Assembly (NCBI GenBank): GCA_937915825.1
Contig: CALGGT010000002.1
Coordinates: 1 to 53,113 of the forward strand
Source: an uncultured Eubacterium sp.
Lineage (GTDB): Bacteria > Bacillota > Clostridia > Lachnospirales > Lachnospiraceae
DNA: 53,113 nt
Direction: 5' to 3'
The notes beneath the pieces were generated by a model, which saw only the letters and a program-made list of their open reading frames with translations, did not search any database and was not told where the DNA came from. The first letter of the stretch is position 1; every line of letters begins with the position of its first letter. Shown in pieces: positions 33,920 to 42,292 of the stretch. The position numbers and the translations under genes are program-made.

Positions 33920-35410
33920 ATGAAATTAGTAAAGAAGCTAACAACTGTGTTTGCTTTTCTATTCTTAGCATCGGTCCTGCTTGATACAGCTACCATTCAA
34001 GCGACCAGTACAGATGGAAATCATTACACATACATTTATGATTGTTGGGGATACGACCGTGAGTCTCCGGATGCTTATTCCGTAACACGTACGATCACTG
34101 GCTCGGACTTTGAGTGTGGAAACTTTAAAGAACCCTCCAGTCTGTATGTACGTGGAAATGACATGTATGTGGCAGACACAGGAAACAATCGTATTGTTTT
34201 ATTGCGATATGAAAATGATAAATTCCATTATATTCGAGAAATTAAGAAATTCGAGAATAATGGAGTAGAGGACAGTTTAAAACAGCCTCAGGATGTTTTT
34301 GTTACCAAAGAAGGAGATACGTATATTGCGGATACCGGTAATTCCCGGATCGTCCACTTAAACGCCAGTGGAAAAGTCTCCAAGATCATTACGAAACCGG
34401 ATGATGAGACGGTAAGCAGTGACGATGGTTTCTTACCTCAAAAGTTGGTGGTTGACTCGGCAAATCGTATTTTTACGCAGGTACAGAATGTAAACAAAGG
34501 TTTTATGGAATTTGCCAGTGACGGATCCTTTACCGGATACGTCGGAGCGAGTGAAGTAACCTACAATTTTTTCCAATATCTATGGAAAATGGTAGCCACC
34601 AGCGAACAAAGATCCAAGATGGAATTGTTCGTTCCTACGGAATATAATAACTTATGTTTGGATTCTGAGGGATTTATCTATGCAACCATCGGTGTTACAG
34701 ATGAGGGGAAGGCGCCTTCCGCAGCTCAACCCATTCGTAAATTAAATGCGAAAGGTACCGATATCTTAATTCGTAACGGATATACCGATCCTTACGGTGA
34801 TCTACGTTGGACGGCATCCGGTGAAATGAAAGGCGCATCCAAATTTGTGGATGTTACCTGTTTGGATAACGATGTGTATTACGCATTGGATAACACCAGA
34901 GGTCGTGTATTTGCCTATGACTTCCAGGGAAATATGTTATATGCATTTGGTGGACATGGCTATAAAGCCGGATATTTCATTAATCCGGTGGCACTGGAAG
35001 ATTTAGGAAATACATTGGTTGTTCTTGATTCGAAATTAGGTTCGATCAGTCAATTTACCTTAACGGAATTTGGTACCTATATCAATGAAGGATTGGCACA
35101 ATACAAAATCGGTAATTATGAAGAATCAGCTTCAATCTGGCAGAAAGTTTTAAAATTAAATGGTAACTATGACCAGGCTTATATTGGAATCGGACGTGCT
35201 TATTTGAGACAGAAGAGTTACAAACAAGCCATGGACCAGTTCAAATTGAAATTGGATTCCACCAACTATTCCAAAGCTTATAAACTATATCGTAAAGAAT
35301 GGTTTGAGGTTCATATCGGTGCGATCCTTACTGTTTTAGCAGTGATCATCGTCGTCGGATTTATCATTTCCTGGGTGAAGAAAGCTAGAAAGGAGGTTGA
35401 ACGAGGATGA
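33920..35410 (+). CDS. Exported NHL-repeat / TPR protein with C-terminal membrane anchor
   Basis: A 496-residue protein of unknown function. A signal peptide (cleavage likely near residue 28, IQA/TS) leads to an NHL-type beta-propeller; two clear repeats are EPSSLYVRGNDMYVADTGNNRI and QPQDVFVTKEGDTYIADTGNSRI (abridged). Residues about 380-455 form TPR-like helices (NEGLAQYKIGNYEESASIW, AYIGIGRAYLRQKSYKQAM). One membrane segment near 467-489 (IGAILTVLAVIIVVGFIISWV, abridged) ends in a short basic cytoplasmic tail. Start ATG 33920 follows AAGGGGGA. The stop overlaps the next ATG (ATGA). The layout suggests an extracytoplasmic scaffold or sensor attached to the transporter. Confidence 0.85.
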   Translation: MKLVKKLTTVFAFLFLASVLLDTATIQATSTDGNHYTYIYDCWGYDRESPDAYSVTRTITGSDFECGNFKEPSSLYVRGNDMYVADTGNNRIVLLRYENDKFHYIREIKKFENNGVEDSLKQPQDVFVTKEGDTYIADTGNSRIVHLNASGKVSKIITKPDDETVSSDDGFLPQKLVVDSANRIFTQVQNVNKGFMEFASDGSFTGYVGASEVTYNFFQYLWKMVATSEQRSKMELFVPTEYNNLCLDSEGFIYATIGVTDEGKAPSAAQPIRKLNAKGTDILIRNGYTDPYGDLRWTASGEMKGASKFVDVTCLDNDVYYALDNTRGRVFAYDFQGNMLYAFGGHGYKAGYFINPVALEDLGNTLVVLDSKLGSISQFTLTEFGTYINEGLAQYKIGNYEESASIWQKVLKLNGNYDQAYIGIGRAYLRQKSYKQAMDQFKLKLDSTNYSKAYKLYRKEWFEVHIGAILTVLAVIIVVGFIISWVKKARKEVERG

Positions 35411-36078
35411 GTTTTTTTGAGAAACTGAGAGATCGTGATACTTGGGACCATTATTTCGGCACTTTGAGATATTCCCTTTATTGTATCGTTCATCCCTTCG
35501 ATGGCTTTTGGGATTTGTCCCATGAAAAAAGAGGCTCTTTGTCAGCTGCGAATACCATCATTTTCTTGGTATTGTTGATTAACCTGATGAAATTAGGATT
35601 TACGAACTTTATGTTCCAGAATCCTCCGGTTAATTGGGATGATGTAAACTTATTATTGGAAATCATGACGTTCCTTGTTCCTTTTCTTGTATATTGTTTG
35701 TCAAACTGGTGTTTGACCACCTTGTTTGATGGTAAAGGAACGTTGAAGGATATTTACATTGGTACAGCCTATGCGATGACGCCTTATGTACTGATCCAAT
35801 TACCTTTAATGATTTTAAGTAACTTTGTAACCGAAGAGGAGGGCGCGTTCTACACTTATTTTGGATATTTTTCCCTGGTATGGTGTGGATTCTTAGTAAT
35901 CGCGTCAGTTATGATGATTCACGACTTCCTGCTTGGTAAAGCGTTTTTATCTTTAATATTTACCGCGGTAGGAATGCTTGTAATCGTATTCTTGTTGGTT
36001 CTCTTCTTTAGTTTGATCAGTAGTGGATTTTCTTACTTCTATTCCTTGTATAAGGAAATCATCTACCGATTCTATTAA
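35407..36078 (+). CDS. Yip1-family integral membrane protein
   Basis: A 223-residue protein with about five membrane segments after a polar N-terminus (LRYSLYCIVHPFDGFWDLSHEKRG). That opening and the GTAYAMTPYVLIQLPL segment are typical of bacterial Yip1/YIPF-domain proteins, whose function is not established. Its start overlaps the NHL-TPR stop (ATGA, 35407-35410), so the two are translationally coupled and probably form a complex. It sits at the centre of the operon between the two transporter halves. Confidence 0.75.
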   Translation: MSFFEKLRDRDTWDHYFGTLRYSLYCIVHPFDGFWDLSHEKRGSLSAANTIIFLVLLINLMKLGFTNFMFQNPPVNWDDVNLLLEIMTFLVPFLVYCLSNWCLTTLFDGKGTLKDIYIGTAYAMTPYVLIQLPLMILSNFVTEEEGAFYTYFGYFSLVWCGFLVIASVMMIHDFLLGKAFLSLIFTAVGMLVIVFLLVLFFSLISSGFSYFYSLYKEIIYRFY

Positions 36079-36101
36079 TGAAAGGAGGGAATAGAAACAA
36101 G

Positions 36102-38672
36102 ATGAAAAGAAAGTTATTGTTGCTTGCTCTTGTAGGTTGCGCATCTTTTACTTTGTTTGGGTGTTCATCCAGTAATAAGACACAGAAAGAGTTAACCGCC
36201 TATACAAATGATGAGAGCAAAGCGGAAACCATTCACAATAAAAATCTGGAAGTTTCCGTTGACAACTCCACAACAAGAGTAACAATTACGGATTTAAAAA
36301 CCAATAAAACTTATTATTCCAACCCCAGCACACCGGATGTGGAAACCTATGCGGAAGCCAAAGGGCAGTTGAAAGAAAAGTTGAATTCCACCATTGTTTT
36401 GACTTACTCAAACAAAACCGATACACAGGTTGATCTGAACAACTATACCAACTGTATCCAGGATGGAAACTATTCCATTGAAAAAGTAAGCGATTCAGAA
36501 ATTGATGTTCATTATACAATCGGTGATATTGAAAAATTATTTGTTTGTCCTCTTGTGATCAAGAAGGAAAACATGGAAAAATACTTAAGTCAATTATCAA
36601 CGTCGGAACAAAAGAGTATTACCCGTAATTATGTATATTATGACTATAAGGAATTAAGTGAAGACAAAGATTCGAACAAACTTCAGGCTGCTTTGCAATT
36701 ATTCCCGAATTTAAAAGGTGATCCGGTTTATTATCTTTCGGAGAAGATTACGGATTCGAAAGCGAAGAATCTGGAACGCTTGTTTAAAAAGGTCGGATAT
36801 ACAGAGGAACAAAGAAACAAAGATATGGAAGGATATAATGTATCCCGAAATGCCAATAAGCCGATCTTTGATGTAACCGTTCAATACATCTTGGATGATA
36901 ATGGTGAATTTGTAGTAAATGTTCCTATGGAAAAAATCGAATATAACAGTACCTATCCCATTGTAAAATTGGCTGTTTTACCTTATATGGGTGCATCCAA
37001 TAAGAATGAGGAAGGATATATTATCGTACCGGAAGGTACCGGTAGTATGATTCGATTTAATAATGGAAAAACCGGTCAGCAGAAATATCAAAGTGATATG
37101 TATGGCTGGGATTACGGAATCAGCCGCGACATGGTTGTGGATGAATCCAAATCCAACTTCCCGGTATACGCAATTTCCAATCAAACTTCGAAAGAATCCT
37201 TTGTATGTATTGCGGAAGAAGGTTCTTCCTATTCCACGGTAGCAGCTGATATTGCCGGGAAGGAAAACGGATATAACTATGGACGGTTTGAATATGACAT
37301 GATTCACGGTGAGAATATGGATATTTCATCGAAATCCGATACTACGGTTCGTAGTTTTGAAGCCGGACTTCCCAAGGAGAACATTAAGCAGCGTTATTTA
37401 TTCTCAGATCAAAATGACTATGTTAGTTTAGCTGTTTTATATCGTGAATATTTAATGAGAACTTATCCGGAATTGGTTAAGAAAGAAGATCAGAGTGTAC
37501 CGATGGCGGTTGAATTGATCGGTGCCGTGGATAATACGGAACATATTTTAGGATATCCGGTTACCCGTTCGTTGCCTTTGACCAAATACAAAGATGCCAT
37601 GGAAATCTTAAAGCAATTAAAGGCTTCCGGCATTGAGAATCTGGATGCAAAATACACCGGATGGTTTAATACCGGCGTTAAGCAGAAGAGTGCGGCAAAG
37701 GTGAAACTGATCAATCGTTTAGGAAAGAAGGGGGATCTGAAGGATTTAACATCTTATGCGAATTCTACGGATGGTATCAATCTTTACTTAAACGGTAAAT
37801 TCATGTATGTTATGAAAAATAAAGGCATCGATGGATTTATCGTGAATCGGGATGCGGCAAAATATGTCAGTCGTGAGATCGCAGAGCTCTACACGCTGGA
37901 TCCGATCATTTTCCAAACCAACGAAGATTTCGACACCTGTGAGCTGTATTATTTGGTGAAACCTTCTTATACGATCAAAAATGTGGATCGCTTTATGAGT
38001 TCCATCAAGAGCTTGGGAGCCAAGAACATTGCCTTTGAGGATATCGGTAATGAATTGGCCGGCGATTACAACCCGAAAGTAAGGGTTTCCCGTGAGAAAG
38101 TTATGAATATGGAAGCAGAGAAGTTAAAGGCCTTGAAGGAAAGCGGTTCGAATGTAATGACCTGTTCCGGAAATCAATATGCAATTCCTTATTCCGATTA
38201 CGTTACGGATTTGAATATTGATGCAAGAAAGGTAAATATTACAGACGAGGCAATCCCGTTCTATCAGATCGCCATTCATGGTTTGGTGAACTATTCCGGT
38301 TCGGCCATTAACCTGTCTGAGGATAAGGAAACCATGATACTGAAGAGCGCAGAGACCGGCGCCGGCTTGTATTTTACTTTCATGAATGCACCCACCAGTG
38401 TATTGCAAGATGGTGAATATACCCAATTCTATGCTTGTAACTTTACGGATTGGAAGGATACAACTCTTGAACTTTACAACCGATTCAACCAAGATCTGGG
38501 AGATACGTATTCTCAATTCATTAAAGAACATGAGAAAGTTCAAGATGGAATTTATAAGACGGTATATGAGAATGGTAAGACCGTATATGTAAACTACAAT
38601 TATGCGGATGCAACCGTAAATGGAGTGAAGGTTCCTCAACGTGATTTTGTTGTGACAGGAGGTGGAAAATAA
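36102..38672 (+). CDS. DUF5696-like exported lipoprotein
   Basis: An 856-residue surface lipoprotein: signal peptide with lipobox LFGC (Cys21). The N-terminal ~300 residues are beta-rich (LEVSVDNSTTRVTITDLKTN), like the sandwich domains that precede sugar-hydrolase barrels. The middle and C-terminal part (about 440-760) alternates helices and strands in a barrel-like way, with acidic residues at strand ends such as FEDIGNEL (Glu646, Asp647, Glu651). I recall this family as DUF5696, found beside Yip1 and sugar ABC permease genes; no activity is known to me. Start ATG 36102 lies 13 nt from AAAGGAGG (36081-36088), slightly long. A glycan-binding or hydrolase role is inference. Confidence 0.65.
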   Translation: MKRKLLLLALVGCASFTLFGCSSSNKTQKELTAYTNDESKAETIHNKNLEVSVDNSTTRVTITDLKTNKTYYSNPSTPDVETYAEAKGQLKEKLNSTIVLTYSNKTDTQVDLNNYTNCIQDGNYSIEKVSDSEIDVHYTIGDIEKLFVCPLVIKKENMEKYLSQLSTSEQKSITRNYVYYDYKELSEDKDSNKLQAALQLFPNLKGDPVYYLSEKITDSKAKNLERLFKKVGYTEEQRNKDMEGYNVSRNANKPIFDVTVQYILDDNGEFVVNVPMEKIEYNSTYPIVKLAVLPYMGASNKNEEGYIIVPEGTGSMIRFNNGKTGQQKYQSDMYGWDYGISRDMVVDESKSNFPVYAISNQTSKESFVCIAEEGSSYSTVAADIAGKENGYNYGRFEYDMIHGENMDISSKSDTTVRSFEAGLPKENIKQRYLFSDQNDYVSLAVLYREYLMRTYPELVKKEDQSVPMAVELIGAVDNTEHILGYPVTRSLPLTKYKDAMEILKQLKASGIENLDAKYTGWFNTGVKQKSAAKVKLINRLGKKGDLKDLTSYANSTDGINLYLNGKFMYVMKNKGIDGFIVNRDAAKYVSREIAELYTLDPIIFQTNEDFDTCELYYLVKPSYTIKNVDRFMSSIKSLGAKNIAFEDIGNELAGDYNPKVRVSREKVMNMEAEKLKALKESGSNVMTCSGNQYAIPYSDYVTDLNIDARKVNITDEAIPFYQIAIHGLVNYSGSAINLSEDKETMILKSAETGAGLYFTFMNAPTSVLQDGEYTQFYACNFTDWKDTTLELYNRFNQDLGDTYSQFIKEHEKVQDGIYKTVYENGKTVYVNYNYADATVNGVKVPQRDFVVTGGGK

Positions 38673-39610
38673 TGGCAAAAGACAAGACAAAAGCAGCAAA
38701 GCCTGTAAGGAAGAAAAAGAAAAAAACGTTAGCTTTTAAGAATGCTGTTGCCGGATATTTGTTTATTTCACCTTTTATCATCGGCTTTATCCTGTTTATG
38801 ATCGTACCCTTGGGACAGTCATTCTGGATGAGTTTTAACTCCGTTGATATTCTTCCGGGAGGATTCTCTCTGACATTTGAAGGGATTAAGAATTATAAAG
38901 ATGCCTTTACGGTAGATGCGGAATTCGTTCCTTTCCTGATCAGTGAGATCACAAAAGTGTTGATCAATACACCTGCAACTTTGATCTTCAGTTTCTTTAT
39001 TGCATTGCTGTTGAATCAGAACTTCAAAGGAAGAGGAGCGGTACGTGCGATTTTCTTCTTACCGGTAATTTTGTCCTCAGGTGTGATCGTAGGTATTGAG
39101 TACAACAACTCATTATTGAATGATATGAAGGACGTAATTTCCGAAACATCGACTGCGTCAAATGTAACCGATGTATTGAAGGATATTTTGGTAACGTCGG
39201 AAAGCAGCCCTATGTCCCGGTTGTTTGAATATGTATTTGATATCATCAACCGAGTTTATGACATTGCCATTGCTTCCGGTATCCAGATCATCATGTTCTT
39301 ATCTGCTCTTCAAACCATCTCACCCAGTATGTTTGAGGCGGCTAAGATTGAAGGATGTACCGCATGGGAGAGTTTCTGGAAGATTACTTTCCCGATGGTA
39401 AGTTCTATGATCCTCGTTAACGTCGTATATACTGTCATCGATTTCTTCTTAAAATCTGACAACCAGGTTATGACGAAGATTTCGGATGAGGTAGGAAAGT
39501 TGAATTATGGATTTAGTTCAGCTATGGCTTGGGTATATTTCCTATGTGTAATTATTATCCTGGCAATCGTATCGCTGATCATTTCCAAGAGGGTGTATTA
39601 TTATGAGTAA
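38672..39610 (+). CDS. Sugar ABC transporter permease, MalF-like (pair 2)
   Basis: A 312-residue permease with a basic N-terminus, six membrane segments and the EAA loop FEAAKIEGCTAWESFWKITFPMVSS. Its periplasmic-side loop between TM3 and TM4 is enlarged (about residues 150-195), unlike the pair-1 subunit. Its start codon shares one base with the stop of the DUF5696-like gene (TAATG). It forms a second channel with the next gene and is only distantly similar to the first pair. Confidence 0.92.
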   Translation: MAKDKTKAAKPVRKKKKKTLAFKNAVAGYLFISPFIIGFILFMIVPLGQSFWMSFNSVDILPGGFSLTFEGIKNYKDAFTVDAEFVPFLISEITKVLINTPATLIFSFFIALLLNQNFKGRGAVRAIFFLPVILSSGVIVGIEYNNSLLNDMKDVISETSTASNVTDVLKDILVTSESSPMSRLFEYVFDIINRVYDIAIASGIQIIMFLSALQTISPSMFEAAKIEGCTAWESFWKITFPMVSSMILVNVVYTVIDFFLKSDNQVMTKISDEVGKLNYGFSSAMAWVYFLCVIIILAIVSLIISKRVYYYE

Positions 39611-40616
39611 AGAAAAGAAAAATCAAAAGCAAAGTAATTTCAGCAATTTTTGGGAACGGAATCGTAAGACAAATGGATATTTGCTTCGTAAGACATCCTT
39701 TAATGTGGCTTATCGCATTATTCGTGCCATTTTGATTTTTGGTCTTTGTTTTATGATCTTACAACCCTTGTTGAATAAGATTTCCATTAGTTTCATGGAA
39801 GAGCAGGATTTATACGATTCTACCATCGTTGCGATTCCCAGAAACTTTACCTTAAGTAATTATCAAATTGCAGGTTATTTAATGGATTATTGGAAAGCAC
39901 TATTTAATACCACATGGATCTCTCTATTGGTCAGTGTTTTACAAATTATTTCCTGTACATTAGCTGGATACGGATTTGCCCGTTATAAATTCCCTTTAAA
40001 AGGATTTTGGTTTGGGTGTGTGATCCTAGTAATCCTGGTTCCCCCGTCAACGATGCAGGCATCCTTATATTTGAATTTCTGTTTCTTTGATATTTTTGGA
40101 ATCTTTAAAGCTATTACAGGTGAACCGTTGAACTTAGTTAATTCCTTAACTCCTTATGCATTAATGTGCTTAGGATGTATGGGACTGAAGAGTGGTCTGT
40201 ATATTTACATGATCCGTCAGTTCTTTAGAGGAATTCCAAAAGAACTGGAGGAAGCTGCATATGTGGATGGATGCGGAAAACTTTCTACATTTATTCGGAT
40301 CATGCTTCCCGATGCGAAACCGATCTTAACATCCTGTTTCCTGTTCGCATTTGTATGGCAATGGACGGATTCGTTCTATTCCAACATGTTTTTGAAATCC
40401 AAGTTTTCACTTTTGGCGATCAAATTAAATTCCATCGCCGGTGCCTTGGATAGCTATTTGGATGTACGCGGAATTGCCAAGAAGGCAACCACCGCTTACT
40501 CTCAAGGTATGATCGCGACCGGTACCCTAATGGTGATTATACCCTTGATTATTTTGTATTTGTTTGCACAAAAGGGCTTTGTAGAAAGTTTGAGTCAGAC
40601 AGGTATCAAAATGTAA
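39603..40616 (+). CDS. Sugar ABC transporter permease, MalG-like (pair 2)
   Basis: A 337-residue permease with an extended polar N-terminus (about 40 residues) before the first membrane segment. The EAA loop is LEEAAYVDGCGKLSTFIRIMLPDAKP. It overlaps the preceding gene by 8 bp. The two pair-2 permeases are followed by their own binding protein, making a complete second uptake system apart from the ATPase. Confidence 0.92.
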   Translation: MSKEKKNQKQSNFSNFWERNRKTNGYLLRKTSFNVAYRIIRAILIFGLCFMILQPLLNKISISFMEEQDLYDSTIVAIPRNFTLSNYQIAGYLMDYWKALFNTTWISLLVSVLQIISCTLAGYGFARYKFPLKGFWFGCVILVILVPPSTMQASLYLNFCFFDIFGIFKAITGEPLNLVNSLTPYALMCLGCMGLKSGLYIYMIRQFFRGIPKELEEAAYVDGCGKLSTFIRIMLPDAKPILTSCFLFAFVWQWTDSFYSNMFLKSKFSLLAIKLNSIAGALDSYLDVRGIAKKATTAYSQGMIATGTLMVIIPLIILYLFAQKGFVESLSQTGIKM

Positions 40617-40684
40617 CCCGTATTTGTATCATATATTTATCGTAAATATGTGCTGCAAAAACTATTTTAAGGAGGTATAAAAAC

Positions 40685-42109
40685 ATGAAGGCAAACATGA
40701 AAAAATTGCTTGCAATGGGCCTTGTGACATGCATGGCTGTAAGTCTTTTCACAGGTTGTAACAAAGGAGGAAATTCCGGGAATGGTGGCGGAACAACCTC
40801 AACCGGAAGCACTGCCAATACAAAAACCAAAAAAACTTTTGATTCTTTGGATGGTATGAGCATTTTGATCGGTGACTGGTATTCATCGGATGAAGTTGGA
40901 GATACGGATTATGCGAAAGCAACCCAGGATTATCGTGATGAGATCATGGATACGTATAATTTCAAGATCAAACGTTCCAATGAATATTCGTATGCGGATA
41001 TGCAAGAGAACTTTGTAAATGGTGTTATGTCCAAGAATCCCAGCTGTCAGTTGTTTTATCTATATCAGGAATTCGTTTCTGCACCGTTGATGAAAGGCTT
41101 GATGAAAGATCTTTCTCAACTTCCTGAGTTTGACTTCACGGAAGAAAAATGGAATCCGACGGTTGTTGAGTTGATGTCCATTGGAAACGGTATTTGGGGA
41201 ATGAATACAGAAGCAGAGCCTCGAGGAGGTGTATTCTTTAACAAACGTTTGTTGAAGGAAGCTGGTATTGATGAAGAAGAGCCCTACGATCTGCAGGCAA
41301 ACAATGAGTGGACATGGAGCAAGTTTGAGGAGTACTGTAAGAAGTTAACGGTGGATTCCGACGGTAATGGTAAAACAGATCAGTATGCGTTGGCAAGTTT
41401 CTCGAAATATTATCTTCCTATGTGTGCTGCCAACAACGATGCAACATTTGTTACTCGTAACGATGATGGTGAATATGAGAATGCAACCGGTACCGAAGAA
41501 TTCTTATATGCTATGAACTGGGGTATGAGCCTTATGGATAAAGGTTACATCATGCCGAAACCCAACGGAGCTGCTTGGGATTGGTACAAAGCTGCGTTCC
41601 GTGATGGTGAAGTTGCTATGCAAACAGCAGAAGTATATGAAATCAGTGCATTCGCCACGATGGATGACGACTGGGGCTTCGTAATGTTCCCTTATAATGA
41701 GAAGAACGACAATGCTACCAATAAGACGACTCCCAACGATAACATTGTAGTTATGCCTGAGTGTTTCTCTCAAGACGTTGCTGAGAAGATCGCATTCGCT
41801 TATGATCTTTATACAGAGCCGACTCCGGGATATACACAGGAAGATGGTTGGAAAGAAACTTATTATAGTCAATTCCGTGATGACCGTGCAGTTGATGAAA
41901 CTTTGACCATGATGACAGAGCAAGAACATAAGCAAACTTCTTATCTGCCTATGATCAATGACTTGGATTATGGTGATTTCTGTTACGCTGTTTATGCCGG
42001 TGCTACCACTCCTGCTAAGAAGATTGAAGCAATCTCTTCCAGTTGGAATAGTAAGATCAGCGACATGAATAAGAAGTATAAGAATTTCGCTGCTCAACAT
42101 TCTAAATAA
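40685..42109 (+). CDS. Sugar-binding lipoprotein (family 1 extracellular solute-binding protein)
   Basis: A 474-residue lipoprotein with lipobox FTGC (Cys25) and a Gly/Ser/Thr/Asn-rich linker (about 26-50). The binding domain shows family-1 features: GGVFFNKRLLKEAGIDEEEP, NEWTWSKFEEYCKKLTVDSDGNGKTDQYA (abridged here) and a late WNSKISDMNKKY. Start ATG 40685 follows AAGGAGGT. The 68-bp gap before it contains an AT-only hairpin (40633-40649) that could affect mRNA stability or processing. It is conventional in size, unlike the 1005-residue binding protein opening the operon. It presumably serves the pair-2 permeases. Confidence 0.92.
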   Translation: MKANMKKLLAMGLVTCMAVSLFTGCNKGGNSGNGGGTTSTGSTANTKTKKTFDSLDGMSILIGDWYSSDEVGDTDYAKATQDYRDEIMDTYNFKIKRSNEYSYADMQENFVNGVMSKNPSCQLFYLYQEFVSAPLMKGLMKDLSQLPEFDFTEEKWNPTVVELMSIGNGIWGMNTEAEPRGGVFFNKRLLKEAGIDEEEPYDLQANNEWTWSKFEEYCKKLTVDSDGNGKTDQYALASFSKYYLPMCAANNDATFVTRNDDGEYENATGTEEFLYAMNWGMSLMDKGYIMPKPNGAAWDWYKAAFRDGEVAMQTAEVYEISAFATMDDDWGFVMFPYNEKNDNATNKTTPNDNIVVMPECFSQDVAEKIAFAYDLYTEPTPGYTQEDGWKETYYSQFRDDRAVDETLTMMTEQEHKQTSYLPMINDLDYGDFCYAVYAGATTPAKKIEAISSSWNSKISDMNKKYKNFAAQHSK

Positions 42110-42124
42110 TTAGAATCGTTTTTC

Positions 42125-42164
42125 AGAGGTTTTCCCAGGTTTTCCCGGGAAAACCTCTTTTTTT
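42125..42164 (+). terminator. Strong intrinsic terminator of the transport operon
   Basis: AGAGGTTTTCCC (42125-42136) pairs perfectly with GGGAAAACCTCT (42147-42158), followed by six more T. AGGTTTTCCC is tandemly duplicated (42127-42136 and 42137-42146), giving two possible left arms. Confidence 0.93.
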
Positions 42165-42225
42165 GATTTCTACATGAAGCAACCATAAAAACCTGATAAA
42201 AATTAAAAAATAATCAATATAATAC

Positions 42226-42278
42226 TGGAATTTTACAACGTTTTATCTTATAATAAAAAAAGAATGGATATTTGCATA
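42226..42278 (+). promoter_or_regulatory. Candidate aguA promoter with operator-like motif
   Basis: TGGAAT (42226-42231), 17-bp spacer, TATAAT (42249-42254); the -35 is poor. TATTTGCATA lies at 42269-42278, starting 15 bp past the -10, identical to 28851-28860 and just before the GAAAGGG ribosome-binding site. Confidence 0.5.
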
Positions 42279-42292
42279 GAAAGGGTATTTTT

